47,565 nt of DNA, taken from Candidatus Rifleibacteriota bacterium (lineage in GTDB: Bacteria; Muiribacteriota; Ozemobacteria; Ozemobacterales; Ozemobacteraceae). The notes under the pieces are model-generated. The model was not told the DNA's origin, did no database searches, and saw only the letters and a list, made by a program, of their open reading frames with translations. The translations under genes were made by a program, and so were the position numbers. Below are positions 1 through 8,026 of this stretch, one piece after another. Each line of letters begins with the position of its first letter. The first letter of the stretch is position 1. The DNA is taken from the NCBI GenBank assembly GCA_012517355.1, contig JAAYVD010000043.1, positions 1 through 47,565 of the forward strand, in the 5' to 3' direction.

Positions 1-111
1 CGCCGGTCAGTGTTGCGGGTTGCCCCCTGGCCGGCGTGAGCACGCCGGTCAGTGTTGCGGGTTGCCCCCTGGCCGGCGTGAGCACGCCGGTCAGTGTTGC
101 GGGTTGCCCCC
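1..111. repeat. 42-bp tandem repeat, about 2.6 copies, at window edge
   Basis: A 42-bp unit starting cgccggtcagtgttgcgg begins at 1, 43 and 85; the third copy stops near 111. The copies are essentially identical, and 42 is a multiple of three, so the repeat stays in frame with the downstream membrane protein and encodes a 14-residue repeat (TPVSVAGCPLAGVS). The array runs off the left end of the window, so the true copy number is unknown. Near-identity suggests recent expansion. Confidence 0.95.
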
Positions 112-1667
112 TTCCTGCCATGGGGGGCCCGGAACGTCTGCCGGGAAGGGTTGAGGCCCTGGCGGGGGCGGGGCTGTTCGCCCTCTGTTTCCTCAACGTG
201 ATGACGGTGACCTGGCTGTCGACGCGGGGGGAGCTGCTCTGCGTGGTGTTCATCCTGGGGGCCCTGCTGGTGTCGCTCCGGCTGCCGCTTGTACAAGATC
301 GCCCCTGGGTGCGGCGGGGGGCGTGGGCCCTGGCGCTGGGCAGCATGGCCCTGGGCCTGCTGGCGAAGGAGCTGGCGGCGGTCGTGCCGTTCCTGGTGGG
401 GGCGGGGGCGTGGTGGCAGGCCCGCGAGGCGGGGGCCACCTCGCGTCGGGCGGCCCGAAAGGCGTTGCGACGTGCCTGGCCGTTCTTCCTGCTGCTGGTG
501 CCGTATTTCCTGCTGCGGGCGTCGGTGGTCGGCCCGCTGACCCTGCCGGCCGCCCCCTTCTATTTCTTTCCCGTCACTTCCTGGCTGTTCCCGTATTTCG
601 TCTTTCAGAAGCTCGTCTACGCCCTGTTGTGGCTGGGCGCTTTCGTGCCTGCCCCACCGGCGCGACTGTTGATGGGGTTCCCGCTCTACCACGTGGTGTT
701 CATTCCCGCCGCCCTGGCCTTCCTCTACGGAGTGGTGCGCCTGATCGCCCCGGCGGTGCGGGATGAGCCGGGGGTGCGGCTGCTGGTGCCGTGCTTCCTC
801 CTCGCGTTCCTGCCCACCCTGCCGATCACCTTGTTCCCTCACTACCTCTACCTGCCGAGCGTGTTCTACTGCCTGGTTCTGGCGCGCGTGCTGCTGGGAG
901 GACCAGGGCAGGCCGGGGCGGCGGAAGCCGGGGCCGATCCGGGCGCGGGATGGGCGGAAGGCCCCCTCATGATGCGGGGAACGGATGCTTCGGGTCGCCA
1001 TCCCTGGCGGCAGGCGGGTATGGCCGACATCGTGCCGGTCGCTGCGGGCGGTCGGGCAGACCTGGCCGCCGGCGCCTATCTCGTCCTGTACCTGGTCGCC
1101 TTGATCGTCTCGCTGGTCCTGATCACCGGCCTGTTCGGCCTGGCCAGCCGGTCGACCGGACGGATGTGCGGCCGGCTGGCGGCGGCCTACGATCGGTTCC
1201 TGGCCAGGCCCGGCGCCCGCGATCCGCGCGCCGAGGCGGAATTCTACCTGTTCGACGTGCCGGTCGAGAAGGTCCACCTGTTCCCCGAGTTCCGGCTGCG
1301 GTACCCTGACCGGACGCGGTTCAAAGGCTTTTTCGTCAACCTCGCCGATCCTCTCATGCCCCCTTCGCGAATCACCGCGGACGCCGGGCAGGTCGTGGTG
1401 CAGGCAGCCGGGCACCCGTTCTATGCCAGCCCGTTCATCTTCTTCCTGGTCGGGCAGCTCGACCCGCGCCTGTTCGACGGGACCTACTCCTGCCCGTCAT
1501 TCCGGATCACGCTGGCCGGCAAGGAACCCCACCCCCAGACGGGCTTCACCGGCGCCAGGGAGATTCGCCTGCAGTTCGACCCGCGGCGCTCCCCGCCCGA
1601 CCGGCGGTTCGGTTTCCGCGGGATCCCCGACGCGTCAGGAACCTACGAGGTTGCCATGACGCCGTGA
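3..1667 (+). CDS. multi-spanning membrane protein, 5' truncated by the window
   Basis: The frame is open from the left edge, so the gene starts upstream; the GTG at 36 lies inside the tandem repeat and is probably not the start. The visible part has about eight hydrophobic segments and a soluble C-terminal tail of about 170 residues. The motifs STRGELLCVVFILGALL and LLAKELAAVVPFL resemble the membrane half of GT-C/PMT-type or TMTC-like glycosyltransferase-related proteins, but I cannot name the family. Between the last two membrane segments lies a roughly 55-residue Gly/Ala-rich insert. Part of its DNA (about 970-1042) is a copy of the dispersed 83-bp repeat found elsewhere in the window. The gene stops at 1665-1667. 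Function is unknown; a cell-envelope sugar or lipid transfer role is only a guess. Confidence 0.8.
   Translation, partial: PVSVAGCPLAGVSTPVSVAGCPLAGVSTPVSVAGCPLPAMGGPERLPGRVEALAGAGLFALCFLNVMTVTWLSTRGELLCVVFILGALLVSLRLPLVQDRPWVRRGAWALALGSMALGLLAKELAAVVPFLVGAGAWWQAREAGATSRRAARKALRRAWPFFLLLVPYFLLRASVVGPLTLPAAPFYFFPVTSWLFPYFVFQKLVYALLWLGAFVPAPPARLLMGFPLYHVVFIPAALAFLYGVVRLIAPAVRDEPGVRLLVPCFLLAFLPTLPITLFPHYLYLPSVFYCLVLARVLLGGPGQAGAAEAGADPGAGWAEGPLMMRGTDASGRHPWRQAGMADIVPVAAGGRADLAAGAYLVLYLVALIVSLVLITGLFGLASRSTGRMCGRLAAAYDRFLARPGARDPRAEAEFYLFDVPVEKVHLFPEFRLRYPDRTRFKGFFVNLADPLMPPSRITADAGQVVVQAAGHPFYASPFIFFLVGQLDPRLFDGTYSCPSFRITLAGKEPHPQTGFTGAREIRLQFDPRRSPPDRRFGFRGIPDASGTYEVAMTP
970..1042 (+). repeat. 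83-bp family repeat copy, in frame inside the membrane protein gene
   Basis: The DNA from about 970 (gatgcggggaacggatg) through the catccctggcgg hairpin at 1000-1010 to gccgacatcgtgccggtcg at 1023-1041 aligns along its whole length with the intergenic copy at 17715-17800. It follows the same order: GAA..TTC hairpin, CC..GGCGG hairpin, CCGAC..CGGTC hairpin. It is translated as part of the loop between two membrane segments and keeps the frame open. Confidence 0.7.
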
Positions 1668-1894
1668 GGCGCCGCCTTCCCGAAGCCGGAAATCCTCTCC
1701 ATCCGGGGATTCCAGGCCCAATGCTCGCCCCGCGAAGCGAGGAGGTGACCGGAATGGCTGGGAGGGGGGAACATCCTTCGTTCCGGATCCTTTTTCGGGA
1801 TGGTGCAAACGCTCCGGGTTTCCGTTACCATGTCTTGAGGAAGTCCGGTGACGCCGGTCTTCCCAAGAGACAGACCGCGAATGCAGGAGGACCC

Positions 1895-2341
1895 ATGGGA
1901 TTCTTCGATACCTTGAAGTCGGTTGCCAACATGGTCACCGGTGGTTCCGCCACCGTCGCCCTCGAAGTGGTGCCGGAAACCGGCCGCACCTTCAAAGTCC
2001 AGATCAAGGCCACGGCCGCGGCCGACCTGAAGATCGAGAAGGTCTACCTGAAGGTCGAGGGGCATGAGACCGTCAAGGTCAAGATGAAAAAGGAACCGAC
2101 CGCCCAGGAGCGCGAAGAGAATTTTTCGGAAACCACCTACTCGCAGGAGACCGATGTTGCGCCCGGCCTGGAAATGAAGAAGGACGAGAGCAGGACCTGG
2201 GAGAGTTCGTTTTCCATTCCGAACGACGCGCCCCCCACCTACCAGGGCAAGCTTGCCCGGCACGAATGGCGGGTCTACGCCGCCCTGTCGGTGACCGGCA
2301 CCGATCCTGCCTCCGAGTGGAAGGTGGTCACCATCAAGTAG
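1895..2341 (+). CDS. small arrestin-like (SpoOM-like) protein
   Basis: 148 residues starting MGFFDTLKSVANMVTGG, with a strong ribosome binding site (AGGAGG at 1885-1890) five bases before the ATG. A longer frame upstream has no such signal. After a short amphipathic N-terminus, the sequence alternates beta-strand-like segments (SATVALEVVPETG, VYLKVEGHETVKVKM, ESSFSIPNDAPPTYQGKLARHEW). This pattern is typical of the arrestin-fold proteins represented in bacteria by SpoOM, which act as cytoplasmic scaffold or regulatory proteins. No signal peptide is visible. The assignment rests on the overall pattern and not on catalytic residues, so it is moderate. The gene stands alone between a membrane protein and a secreted lipase. 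Confidence 0.7.
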   Translation: MGFFDTLKSVANMVTGGSATVALEVVPETGRTFKVQIKATAAADLKIEKVYLKVEGHETVKVKMKKEPTAQEREENFSETTYSQETDVAPGLEMKKDESRTWESSFSIPNDAPPTYQGKLARHEWRVYAALSVTGTDPASEWKVVTIK

Positions 2342-2391
2342 CCCCGGGCCATTCCTTGCTCCGCTCCGCCTGTTGGAGGCCCCGGACGGGG

Positions 2392-2470
2392 AACGGGTAA
2401 CCGCGGATGGCCGCGGATGTTCCCGGTTGGGCGCGGATGAGGGCGGATCGCGCGCGGCGGATGACGGCGT
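2392..2470. repeat. short GCGGATG-type iterated motif in the intergenic region
   Basis: The 329-bp gap before the lipase contains closely spaced copies of gcggatg or gcggatc (about 2403, 2412, 2432, 2444). This is the ladder of CGCGGATG-like words that recurs in intergenic DNA of many bacteria. A related word (gaacaccgatgggc, minus strand) occurs near 21600-21615. The rest of the gap is GC-rich and shows no gene. Confidence 0.5.
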
Positions 2471-2670
2471 TTGTCTGCGGCCTGGGCATCCGGTCCAGTT
2501 TCCGCGGGGAAGCGGTCAGCCCCACCCCACCGGGGAGCCCCGTTCGTGACGGAGGGCCCGGGCCCCCCGGCCGGCTCCCCCGCCGGGGTCCGGCCGGTTC
2601 ACCCTTCTTCACAGGGCTCTGGTTGGCTTTTTCGGAGGAATCTGGTAGGCTGGTACCTGGAGGTTCCGGT

Positions 2671-3732
2671 ATGCCGATGTCTCCCCGTTGCCGTTTTCCG
2701 GTCTTCCTGCTGGCGATCTTCCTGTTGATCGCCGGTGTTGCCGCGGTCCGGGCGCAGGAGCAGGGCGCCGACTGCTATCGCACCCTGTTCCAGGCGCAGG
2801 CCGTCGGGCACGAACCGGTCAACGCCTACCTGTTGATGCTGGCCAACTACTACTCGTACGAGAACCGCATCAACGCGGCGGGTTCCGCCGATTTCCAGAA
2901 GCGGTTCCGGGAGAAGTTCGCTCCCTGGGGGTTCGACGAGTTCGATTTCCTCGACGTGCGGATGAAGACCGCCGACACCCAGGTGATGATCATGTCGAAC
3001 GATCAGGCCACCATCGTGGTCTTCCGGGGATCAGAGACCGGGAGCACCGGTGGCAACGGGTTGCGTCCGGCCAAGGCGATCTATGACTGGATCCTGACCG
3101 ATTTCAACTTTTTCCCCCGCAAGGTCAAAGAGTGGGGAAGCGGGGTCAAGGTTCACCGGGGCTTCTTCAATGCGTGGGCGGTGGTCAGCCGGTCTTTGTG
3201 CGAGCTTTGTACCAGGCACCTGGCCAAGCCGGGTCGGAAACTCTGGATCACCGGTCACAGCCTGGGTGCCGGGGTGGCGCCGATGGCCGCGATGGGTCTG
3301 GCCGCCGCGGGGCTTCCGGTGCAGGGCGTCTACACCTACGCCGGACCCCGGATCGGCAACCAGGCGTTCGTCGATGCCACTCTCGGGCGGCTGCCGTTCC
3401 TGCAGCGGTGGGTCAACGACCACGACCTGGTGACGATGGTTCCCTTCACCTGGATGGGCTTCCGGCACCTGGGCATGCCGAACAACCTGTATGAGAACGG
3501 CACCGTCGCCCTGCAGGACCAGCCCTTCACCGGTCTGGGAAAGGTCGCCCCGCACTCCCCAGGGTTGTACTTGCAGCGGCTGTTCGACAGCCTTCCCCTC
3601 GAAGTGCGCGACCAGCTGCCCGCCCCGCCATCCTTCCGCGGCGCCGACCCGGGGGATGCCGAACTGGAGCAGGCCTTCGCCCGGAAGCTGGCTGCCCGCC
3701 GGAACCGCCAGGAGACCCTCGAGGAGGACTGA
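2671..3732 (+). CDS. secreted class 3 lipase (alpha/beta hydrolase)
   Basis: 353 residues. The ATG at 2671 follows a ctggagg site at 2657-2663 and opens a classic signal peptide (about residues 1-28, ending VRAQ), so the enzyme is exported. The lipase class 3 nucleophile elbow GHSLGA is at 196-201 (Ser197). YTYAGPRIGNQAF (221-233) is the characteristic motif that follows it in this family. Asp252 (NDHDLVTMVP) and His295 (APHSPGLY) fit the rest of the triad. The FRGSE strand near 118-122 is the usual oxyanion-side strand. The family hydrolyses acylglycerols or other esters; the substrate is not deducible. It is a single gene followed by an intergenic repeat array. Confidence 0.9.
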   Translation: MPMSPRCRFPVFLLAIFLLIAGVAAVRAQEQGADCYRTLFQAQAVGHEPVNAYLLMLANYYSYENRINAAGSADFQKRFREKFAPWGFDEFDFLDVRMKTADTQVMIMSNDQATIVVFRGSETGSTGGNGLRPAKAIYDWILTDFNFFPRKVKEWGSGVKVHRGFFNAWAVVSRSLCELCTRHLAKPGRKLWITGHSLGAGVAPMAAMGLAAAGLPVQGVYTYAGPRIGNQAFVDATLGRLPFLQRWVNDHDLVTMVPFTWMGFRHLGMPNNLYENGTVALQDQPFTGLGKVAPHSPGLYLQRLFDSLPLEVRDQLPAPPSFRGADPGDAELEQAFARKLAARRNRQETLEED

Positions 3733-3878
3733 CCTTCCTGCCGGAACGGGGGGCCATCGCCCCGCTCGTTCCCCTCCAATGACCGGCCCTTTCCCACGAC
3801 AGGGTCGACCAGCCTGTATTCATGCGGGGTTCCATGGACGGCTGAGGAAAACCACCCCCCGTCGGGGAGGGTCCCCTG

Positions 3879-4119
3879 GCGATGCGCGAACCCGAGGTTC
3901 CGCGCCGCCATCCGTGGCGGTACAGGGGGAGCCCTTTTGCTGTCGTGCCGGTCGGCCATTTGGCGGTACGCGAAAATGGCGCTTCGCCCCGCCGTCCGGC
4001 GGCACAGGGGAGCCTTTCGGATGCCGTGTCGGTCGGCCCCTTTGCGGTGCGCGAAACCCGGGTTTCTCGCCACCATTCATGGCGGCACGGGGGAAGCCCT
4101 TCCGACCTCGTGCCGGTGG
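3879..4119 (+). repeat. three tandem copies of the 83-bp palindrome-rich repeat
   Basis: Three head-to-tail units at about 3879-3961, 3962-4044 and 4045-4119, each about 83 bp. Every unit carries three potential hairpins: a GCGAA..TTCGC-type stem, a CCGCC..GGCGG-type stem, and a terminal region ending TCGTGCCGGTCGG. Units are diverged at loops but keep stem complementarity, for example gcgaaacccgggtttctcgc in unit 3. They lie in the gap between the lipase and the convergent FKBP gene. Related copies are at 970, 7738-7968, 15837, 17715, 18445 and 21671. Confidence 0.85.
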
Positions 4120-4180
4120 GATGCGGCCGGCCGGGCCCGGGTCGGGGGATGACCCGGGCCGGCGGGTCGGAGGGGTAGGT

Positions 4181-4621
4181 TCAGCGCTTGTGGACTTTGA
4201 TCAATTCCACCTGGAAGTACAAGGTCGCGTCGGGGGGGATCACCGGGGGCATGCCGCGCGGGCCGTAGCCGAGGGACGAGGGGATCGACAGGTGCCAGAC
4301 GGCCCCTTCCTTCATCAGTTGCAGGGCTTCGGTCCAGCCCTTGATGACCCCGTTGACCGGGAACCGGGCGGTCTTCCCGCGGGAATAGGAACTGTCGAAC
4401 TCGCGGCCGTCGGCGAACTGGCCGCGGTAGTGGACCTCGGCCTCGTCGGTGGCGGTCGGGGAGACGCCGGTGCCTTCCTTTTCGACGCGGTATTTCAGGC
4501 CGCTGGGCAGGGTGGTCATGCCCTCTTCGGTCGGTTTGGGGGCGGCGGGTGCGGTGGTGCCGCATCCGGCCATGGCCAGGCAGATCAGGGAGGACAGACC
4601 GACCGCGAGACAGGTGTTCAT
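4181..4621 (-). CDS. FKBP-type peptidyl-prolyl isomerase, lipoprotein
   Basis: 146 residues. The N-terminus MNTCLAVGLSSLICLAMAGC is a lipoprotein signal peptide with lipobox LAMAGC (lipidated Cys20), so the enzyme is expected at the envelope. The FKBP domain follows from about residue 38: LPSGLKYRVEKEGTG, the strand VHYRGQFADGREFDSSYSRG, VIKGWTEALQLMKEGAVWHLSIPS, the SLGYGPRG loop, and the final strand ATLYFQVELIKV. Active-site aromatic residues (Tyr, Phe-Asp, Trp, Tyr) are in the usual places. It would catalyse cis-trans prolyl isomerisation during folding of exported proteins. The site aaggag lies about eight bases before the ATG. Confidence 0.93.
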   Translation of the reverse strand: MNTCLAVGLSSLICLAMAGCGTTAPAAPKPTEEGMTTLPSGLKYRVEKEGTGVSPTATDEAEVHYRGQFADGREFDSSYSRGKTARFPVNGVIKGWTEALQLMKEGAVWHLSIPSSLGYGPRGMPPVIPPDATLYFQVELIKVHKR

Positions 4622-4730
4622 GTGGGCGCTCCTTGTGTTGGTCCGGGATGGGGGCCGGCGGTGCCGGGGGCCCGTCCCGTCCCGGGCAGTATGCCACGGG
4701 CGGGTGGGAAAAGAAACGGTGATCCGCCAA

Positions 4731-4820
4731 AAGGCCTGCCGAAGGGGCTTTGCCCCTGTACCCCACCAGGGTCGATGGCCCTGGGCCCTTCAGCCGGCGG
4801 GGTGAACCCTGACGCGTCAC
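4731..4820 (+). repeat. dispersed repeat with GGGGCTTTGCCCC and CCAGGG..CCCTGG hairpins, copy 1
   Basis: About 85 bp containing cgaaggggctttgcccct, then accccaccaggg..ggccctggg..ccctt. The same ordered blocks occur reverse-complemented at about 39665-39770. Each block is a small hairpin. The repeat fills most of the 305-bp gap between the FKBP lipoprotein and the next minus-strand gene. Confidence 0.85.
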
Positions 4821-4926
4821 CTTTCGGAAGCTGCGCCTCGCGGTCCGGCAGCCCTGGAACGGGCTGGAGAAAAGACAGCCGGCGGCCAGGGGGCCGCCGG
4901 CGGGAAGGGACAGAGAGGGTTTGCGG

Positions 4927-5508
4927 TCAGTCGAGCTGGCCGATGTAGTCCTTGGCGGATTCGATGCGGGCCGCGGCTTCTTCGAAGTCGAAGGCGACGA
5001 GGTAGAACTTGGCGTGGGAGATGCGCTTGGAGAGCTGCTTGAAGGCGGGCTTCAGGTGCTTGGGGGGCCGGACCTTGCCGAGGGCGGAGAGGGCGTGGTT
5101 GAGGTGGCCGACGGCGGGGATGACCTTCTTGTAGGACTTTTCCTTGCCGTCGAGGGTATTGAGGGCGAGTTCGAGGTCCTTGTCGGCGAGGACGAGGAGC
5201 TTCTTGAGGAGCTCGGCCTGCTTGGCTTCCTTGGCGGGATCCTTGGCGAACAGCTTCTTGATGAACTGCCACAGGCCGCAGCCCTTCTTCTGGCCGGGGA
5301 TCTGGTCAGCCTGGCCCGCCTGGTCGGACTGGCCGGCGTCGTCGCCCTGGCCGACCTGCCCGGCCTGGTCCCCCTGGCCGGCGTCATCGCCCTGGCCGAC
5401 TTCGGGGACGGGGGCGGGGGTCTGCTGGGACTGGCCGGCGAAGCCGGTCACGGGAGAGAGGAAGGAGACCATCAGGGCCACGAGAACCAGGAAACAAGCC
5501 TTTTTCAT
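4927..5508 (-). CDS. exported protein with Gly-Gln-Asp repeats
   Basis: 193 residues. The ATG at 5508 is preceded by ggagga and begins a signal peptide (MKKACFLVLVALMVSFLSPVTGFAG). Residues about 38-70 form a low-complexity repeat of the type GQGDDAGQGDQAGQ. The C-terminal 120 residues are charged and predicted helical (KDPAKEAKQAELLKKLLVLADKDLELAL.. and RISHAKFYLVAFDFEEAAARIESAKDYIG), like a small periplasmic helical bundle. A longer upstream frame exists, but the strong site and signal peptide favour this start. I do not recognise the family. It is isolated between a dispersed repeat and the insertion sequence. Confidence 0.75.
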   Translation of the reverse strand: MKKACFLVLVALMVSFLSPVTGFAGQSQQTPAPVPEVGQGDDAGQGDQAGQVGQGDDAGQSDQAGQADQIPGQKKGCGLWQFIKKLFAKDPAKEAKQAELLKKLLVLADKDLELALNTLDGKEKSYKKVIPAVGHLNHALSALGKVRPPKHLKPAFKQLSKRISHAKFYLVAFDFEEAAARIESAKDYIGQLD

Positions 5509-5649
5509 AATTCCTCCGGTGTGATGATTTGGGGTGATCGGGAGCGGATGATGCCCGGGAAAGCGCAAAGGACGTGCCAACCGGAGAAGCTGATCACCAG
5601 AGGATGGGCGAGGGGCGGGCGATCGGGGTGCGGGAATCCCGGCAGCCGG

Positions 5650-6612
5650 CTACCGGATTCCCGGCCGGGCTTTTCCACTTCCCTCATGTTTGGCCCAGAA
5701 CCGGTACGGGCGGCCCTGCACCATGGCTCCCTGCGAGATGAGGCGCTGGAACAGGAGACCGATCTGGGGCGACTTGCGGCGATTGAACCGGAAGACGAAC
5801 TCGTCGAGGTAGCCTTGCAGGTGCCGGCGGGCCACCCGTCCCTGGTGGGTGCCCAGCAGCCAACGGCGCACCAGGGTGACGATGCGCCGGACCAGGGGCA
5901 GGGGGTGGGCGGGGTCGTCGGTGTCGGTCAGCCGGACCCGGCGGTAGCCTTCGGGGGCGAGATGGTCGAAGCCTGGCCAGGAATCCGTCTGGATGAGGGC
6001 CCGCGGGAAGATCTCCTGCCGGACGAACCCGAGCATCAGCCGGTCGGGGGCGCGGGTGATGTCGAGCAGGCGGATGCGGCCCATCTCGCCGTCGCCGGGG
6101 TCGACCTCGACCGCCACGGCCACCCGGGCGGTGCGCCAACCCTCCCCCTTGCCGGGCCGGTCCCCCGCCAGCCAGGCCTCGTCGACCTCGACGCGGCCCT
6201 GCAGGGGTTCGCGCTCGAGCCGGACCATGGCCTGTCGCAGCTTCTGCAGCCAGGTCCAGGCCGTCTGCATGCTGCCCAGGCCGAGGATGCGCTTGAGGCC
6301 GGCGGCGCTCAGGCCGGTCTTCTGGGTGCAGACCCACCACATGGCCCGGAACCAGAGCTGCAGGGGCTGCCTGGTGCCGTGCATGACGGTGCCGGCGGTC
6401 AGGGAGACCTGGTGGCCGCAGGAACCGCATTCGACCGCCTGGCGGTGGTTGGTCCAGCCGCGGTCGTGCCCGCAGGCGGGGCAGCGGAATCCCTGAGGCC
6501 AGCGCTGGGCTCGCAGGTAGACGGCGCAGGCCGCCTCGTCCCCGAACCGGCGCTCGAACTCGGGCAGGTCGCGGGGGAAGTCGGGGAGCGGGAACAGCTC
6601 CTTGGCAGGCAT
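5650..6612 (-). CDS. IS1595-family (ISXO2-like) transposase
   Basis: 320 residues from MPAKELFPLPDFP. An N-terminal zinc ribbon (CPACGHDRGW.. ECGSCGHQ, about residues 47-72) is followed by the family block SLTAGTVMHGTRQPLQLWFRAMWW. The DDE-type catalytic domain starts with VEVDEAWLAG, then TDSWPGFDHL, and ends with the HLQGYLDEFVFRFNRR helix typical of IS1595/ISXO2. The frame looks intact, so the element may be active. No Shine-Dalgarno is visible, as is usual for transposases. The last codons and the stop at 5650 lie outside the left terminal inverted repeat, so the C-terminus KARPGIR is supplied by flanking DNA. A longer upstream frame runs through the 30-bp repeat array and is not likely to be translated. 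Confidence 0.92.
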   Translation of the reverse strand: MPAKELFPLPDFPRDLPEFERRFGDEAACAVYLRAQRWPQGFRCPACGHDRGWTNHRQAVECGSCGHQVSLTAGTVMHGTRQPLQLWFRAMWWVCTQKTGLSAAGLKRILGLGSMQTAWTWLQKLRQAMVRLEREPLQGRVEVDEAWLAGDRPGKGEGWRTARVAVAVEVDPGDGEMGRIRLLDITRAPDRLMLGFVRQEIFPRALIQTDSWPGFDHLAPEGYRRVRLTDTDDPAHPLPLVRRIVTLVRRWLLGTHQGRVARRHLQGYLDEFVFRFNRRKSPQIGLLFQRLISQGAMVQGRPYRFWAKHEGSGKARPGIR

Positions 6613-6645
6613 GCCGGAAAGGTAACATGAACGAAGTGGAAAAGC
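5669..6645 (-). mobile_element. IS1595-like insertion sequence with terminal inverted repeats
   Basis: The ends are inverted repeats. The left end (5669-5690) reads GCTTTTCCACTTC then ccTCATGTT. The right end (6645-6624, read inward) reads GCTTTTCCACTTC then gtTCATGTT. That is 20 of 22 positions matched. The element is 977 bp, normal for IS1595. The immediate 8-bp flanks (ccggccgg and aatacaaa) do not match, so no target duplication is visible. This suggests an old insertion, flanking decay, or ends slightly different from those I drew. A 28-32 bp tandem repeat array lies about 105 bp beyond the right end. Confidence 0.82.
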
Positions 6646-6750
6646 AATACAAAAGGGCGGGGCTGCCGGGTGGACGGGGAGCGGGCGGGGAGGGCCGGCC
6701 GGGGGGGGGGGAGGGTGAGGAGGGATCAGCCGGGCGGGCAGGAGGGGGGG

Positions 6751-6904
6751 ATTCCTCGACGTCACGGCCGGAGGGGGGATCCCTCGACGACACGGCCGGA
6801 GGGGAGGGTTCCCTCGACGACATGGCCGGAGGGGAGGGTTCCCTCGACGACACGGCGAGGTAGAGGAGGGTTCCCTCGACGACACAGGCGAGGTAGAGGA
6901 GGGT
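6751..6904. repeat. 28-32 bp tandem repeat, five copies
   Basis: The word cctcgac occurs at 6754, 6782, 6812, 6842 and 6874, each within a repeated unit of the form ttccctcgacgacacggc plus gaggggagg. Spacings are 28, 30, 30 and 32 bp. There are no unique spacers, so this is not CRISPR. The array occupies the gap between the insertion sequence and the stop codon of the Sel1-repeat gene. Confidence 0.88.
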
Positions 6905-8026
6905 TCAGTCAGCCGGGCGGGTGGAGGGGGCGGGGTGGGCGGCCTGCCACTTCTTGACCAGGTCGCGGGCCTCGGCGATCTGCTGGAAGGTCATCCGCGC
7001 CGCCAGTTCCTCGCGCTCCCCGGCCGCCTTGGGGTGACCCCGGGCCGCGGCCAGGTCGAGCCACATCCAGGCCTGGGTGGTGTCCTGGAGCACGCCCTCG
7101 CCCAGGGCGCAGGCCAGGCCGTAGGTGAACTGGGCATCTGGGTCCCCCTGGTCGGCGGCCATCTTCAGCCAGCGGGCCGCCTGGCGGGGGTCGCGACGGA
7201 CACCGGTGCCGCGTCCGTACAAATTACCAAGGTTGTACTGGGCCTGGGCGACGCCGGCCTCGGCCGCCTTCCGATACCATTCGGCGGCCGCCTTGGGGTC
7301 GCGGGGCACCCCGCGGCCCTGTTCGAGCATCGCGCCCAGGTTGAGTTGCGAGGCGGCGTCACCGCGCTCCGCCGCCATTTTGTACCAGTGGGCCGCCGCC
7401 TCCGGGTCGGCGGGGACGTCCGTCCCCTCCTCCAGCATCAACCCGAGATTGCGGGCCGCGAAGACGTCGCCGTTGGTCGCCGCGCGCCGGTACCAGTCGG
7501 CGGCCTGCTGCCCGTCGGCCGGCACGCCCAACCCCTTCCAGAACATCAGGCCGAGATTCCGCTGGGCGCCGGCGTGATCCTGTTCCGCCAGTTTCCGGAA
7601 GAGGCGGAGGGCCCGGGCGTGATCCCCCCGTTCCGCGGCCCGGACCCCCTCGTCGAACTCGTCGGCCTGCGCTCCGCCCAGGGTCGCCAGGACCAGCAGG
7701 GCGGCCAGCAAGAGGACCGCGCCCTGGCCGTGCTCGGAACGGGCGTTCGACCCCTCCCTCCGCGGCAGCAGCAGGGGGCTTCCGACCTCGAGCCGTCCGG
7801 TTCCCTGGCGGTGGGCGTAGCCCGACGGCGTCTCCCCCGCCCGCGAGGGCAAGCGAGCCTGGCCGCTCCCCGGACGGTCGGCAGCCAGGTGGTGGCCGAA
7901 GCGGGGCTTCGCTGCCCCCTTCCGCGTCGGCAAGGAAAGGTGACCGACGCCGGGTCGGTCGGCGGCATCGGTGGTGCCCGGGGTGGTCGTTCCCCGCCCG
8001 GCGGGTGATGAGGCGGTCGGTCGCAT
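6905..8026 (-). CDS. exported Sel1-repeat protein with repeat-expanded N-terminus
   Basis: 373 residues from ATG 8026, chosen because caggag precedes it by about nine bases. At least five Sel1/TPR-like units follow one another from about residue 145 (AGAQRNLGLMFWKGLGV..WYRRAA, FAARNLGLMLEEGTDV..WYKMAA, ASQLNLGAMLEQGRGV..WYRKAA, AQYNLGNLYGRGTGV..WLKMAA, AQFTYGLACALGEGV..WLDLAA). Sel1 arrays form solenoids that bind protein partners. The hydrophobic core of a signal peptide (AVLLLAALLVLATLGGAQA) begins only near residue 100. The roughly 95 residues in front are Arg/Pro/Gly-rich and are encoded by diverged tandem copies of the 83-bp repeat. Either the signal peptide has a hugely expanded n-region, or a later, weaker start is used. 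Confidence 0.85.
   Translation of the reverse strand: MRPTASSPAGRGTTTPGTTDAADRPGVGHLSLPTRKGAAKPRFGHHLAADRPGSGQARLPSRAGETPSGYAHRQGTGRLEVGSPLLLPRREGSNARSEHGQGAVLLLAALLVLATLGGAQADEFDEGVRAAERGDHARALRLFRKLAEQDHAGAQRNLGLMFWKGLGVPADGQQAADWYRRAATNGDVFAARNLGLMLEEGTDVPADPEAAAHWYKMAAERGDAASQLNLGAMLEQGRGVPRDPKAAAEWYRKAAEAGVAQAQYNLGNLYGRGTGVRRDPRQAARWLKMAADQGDPDAQFTYGLACALGEGVLQDTTQAWMWLDLAAARGHPKAAGEREELAARMTFQQIAEARDLVKKWQAAHPAPSTRPAD
7738..7968 (+). repeat. about three diverged tandem copies of the 83-bp repeat inside the Sel1-protein gene
   Basis: Read on the plus strand, three segments align with the repeat: about 7755-7800 (cagcagggggcttccgacctcg..ccgtccgg), about 7838-7882 (cgcgagggcaagcgagcctgg..cggacggtcgg), and about 7896-7962 (gaagcggggcttcgctgcc..cgtcggcaagg..ccgacgccgggtcggtcgg). 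They run antisense to the gene and encode its n-region ahead of the signal-peptide core. Divergence is greater than in the 3879-4119 array. Confidence 0.6.

Noticed and set aside
5993-6496. Long plus-strand frames opposite the transposase and other genes
   Set aside because: Arg/Pro/Ala-rich shadow frames are expected in GC-rich DNA. The minus-strand transposase has clear catalytic motifs.
6751-6904. Possible CRISPR array
   Set aside because: The 28-32 bp repeats follow each other without unique spacers, and no cas genes are present. The same applies to the 12-bp, 24-bp and 42-bp arrays.
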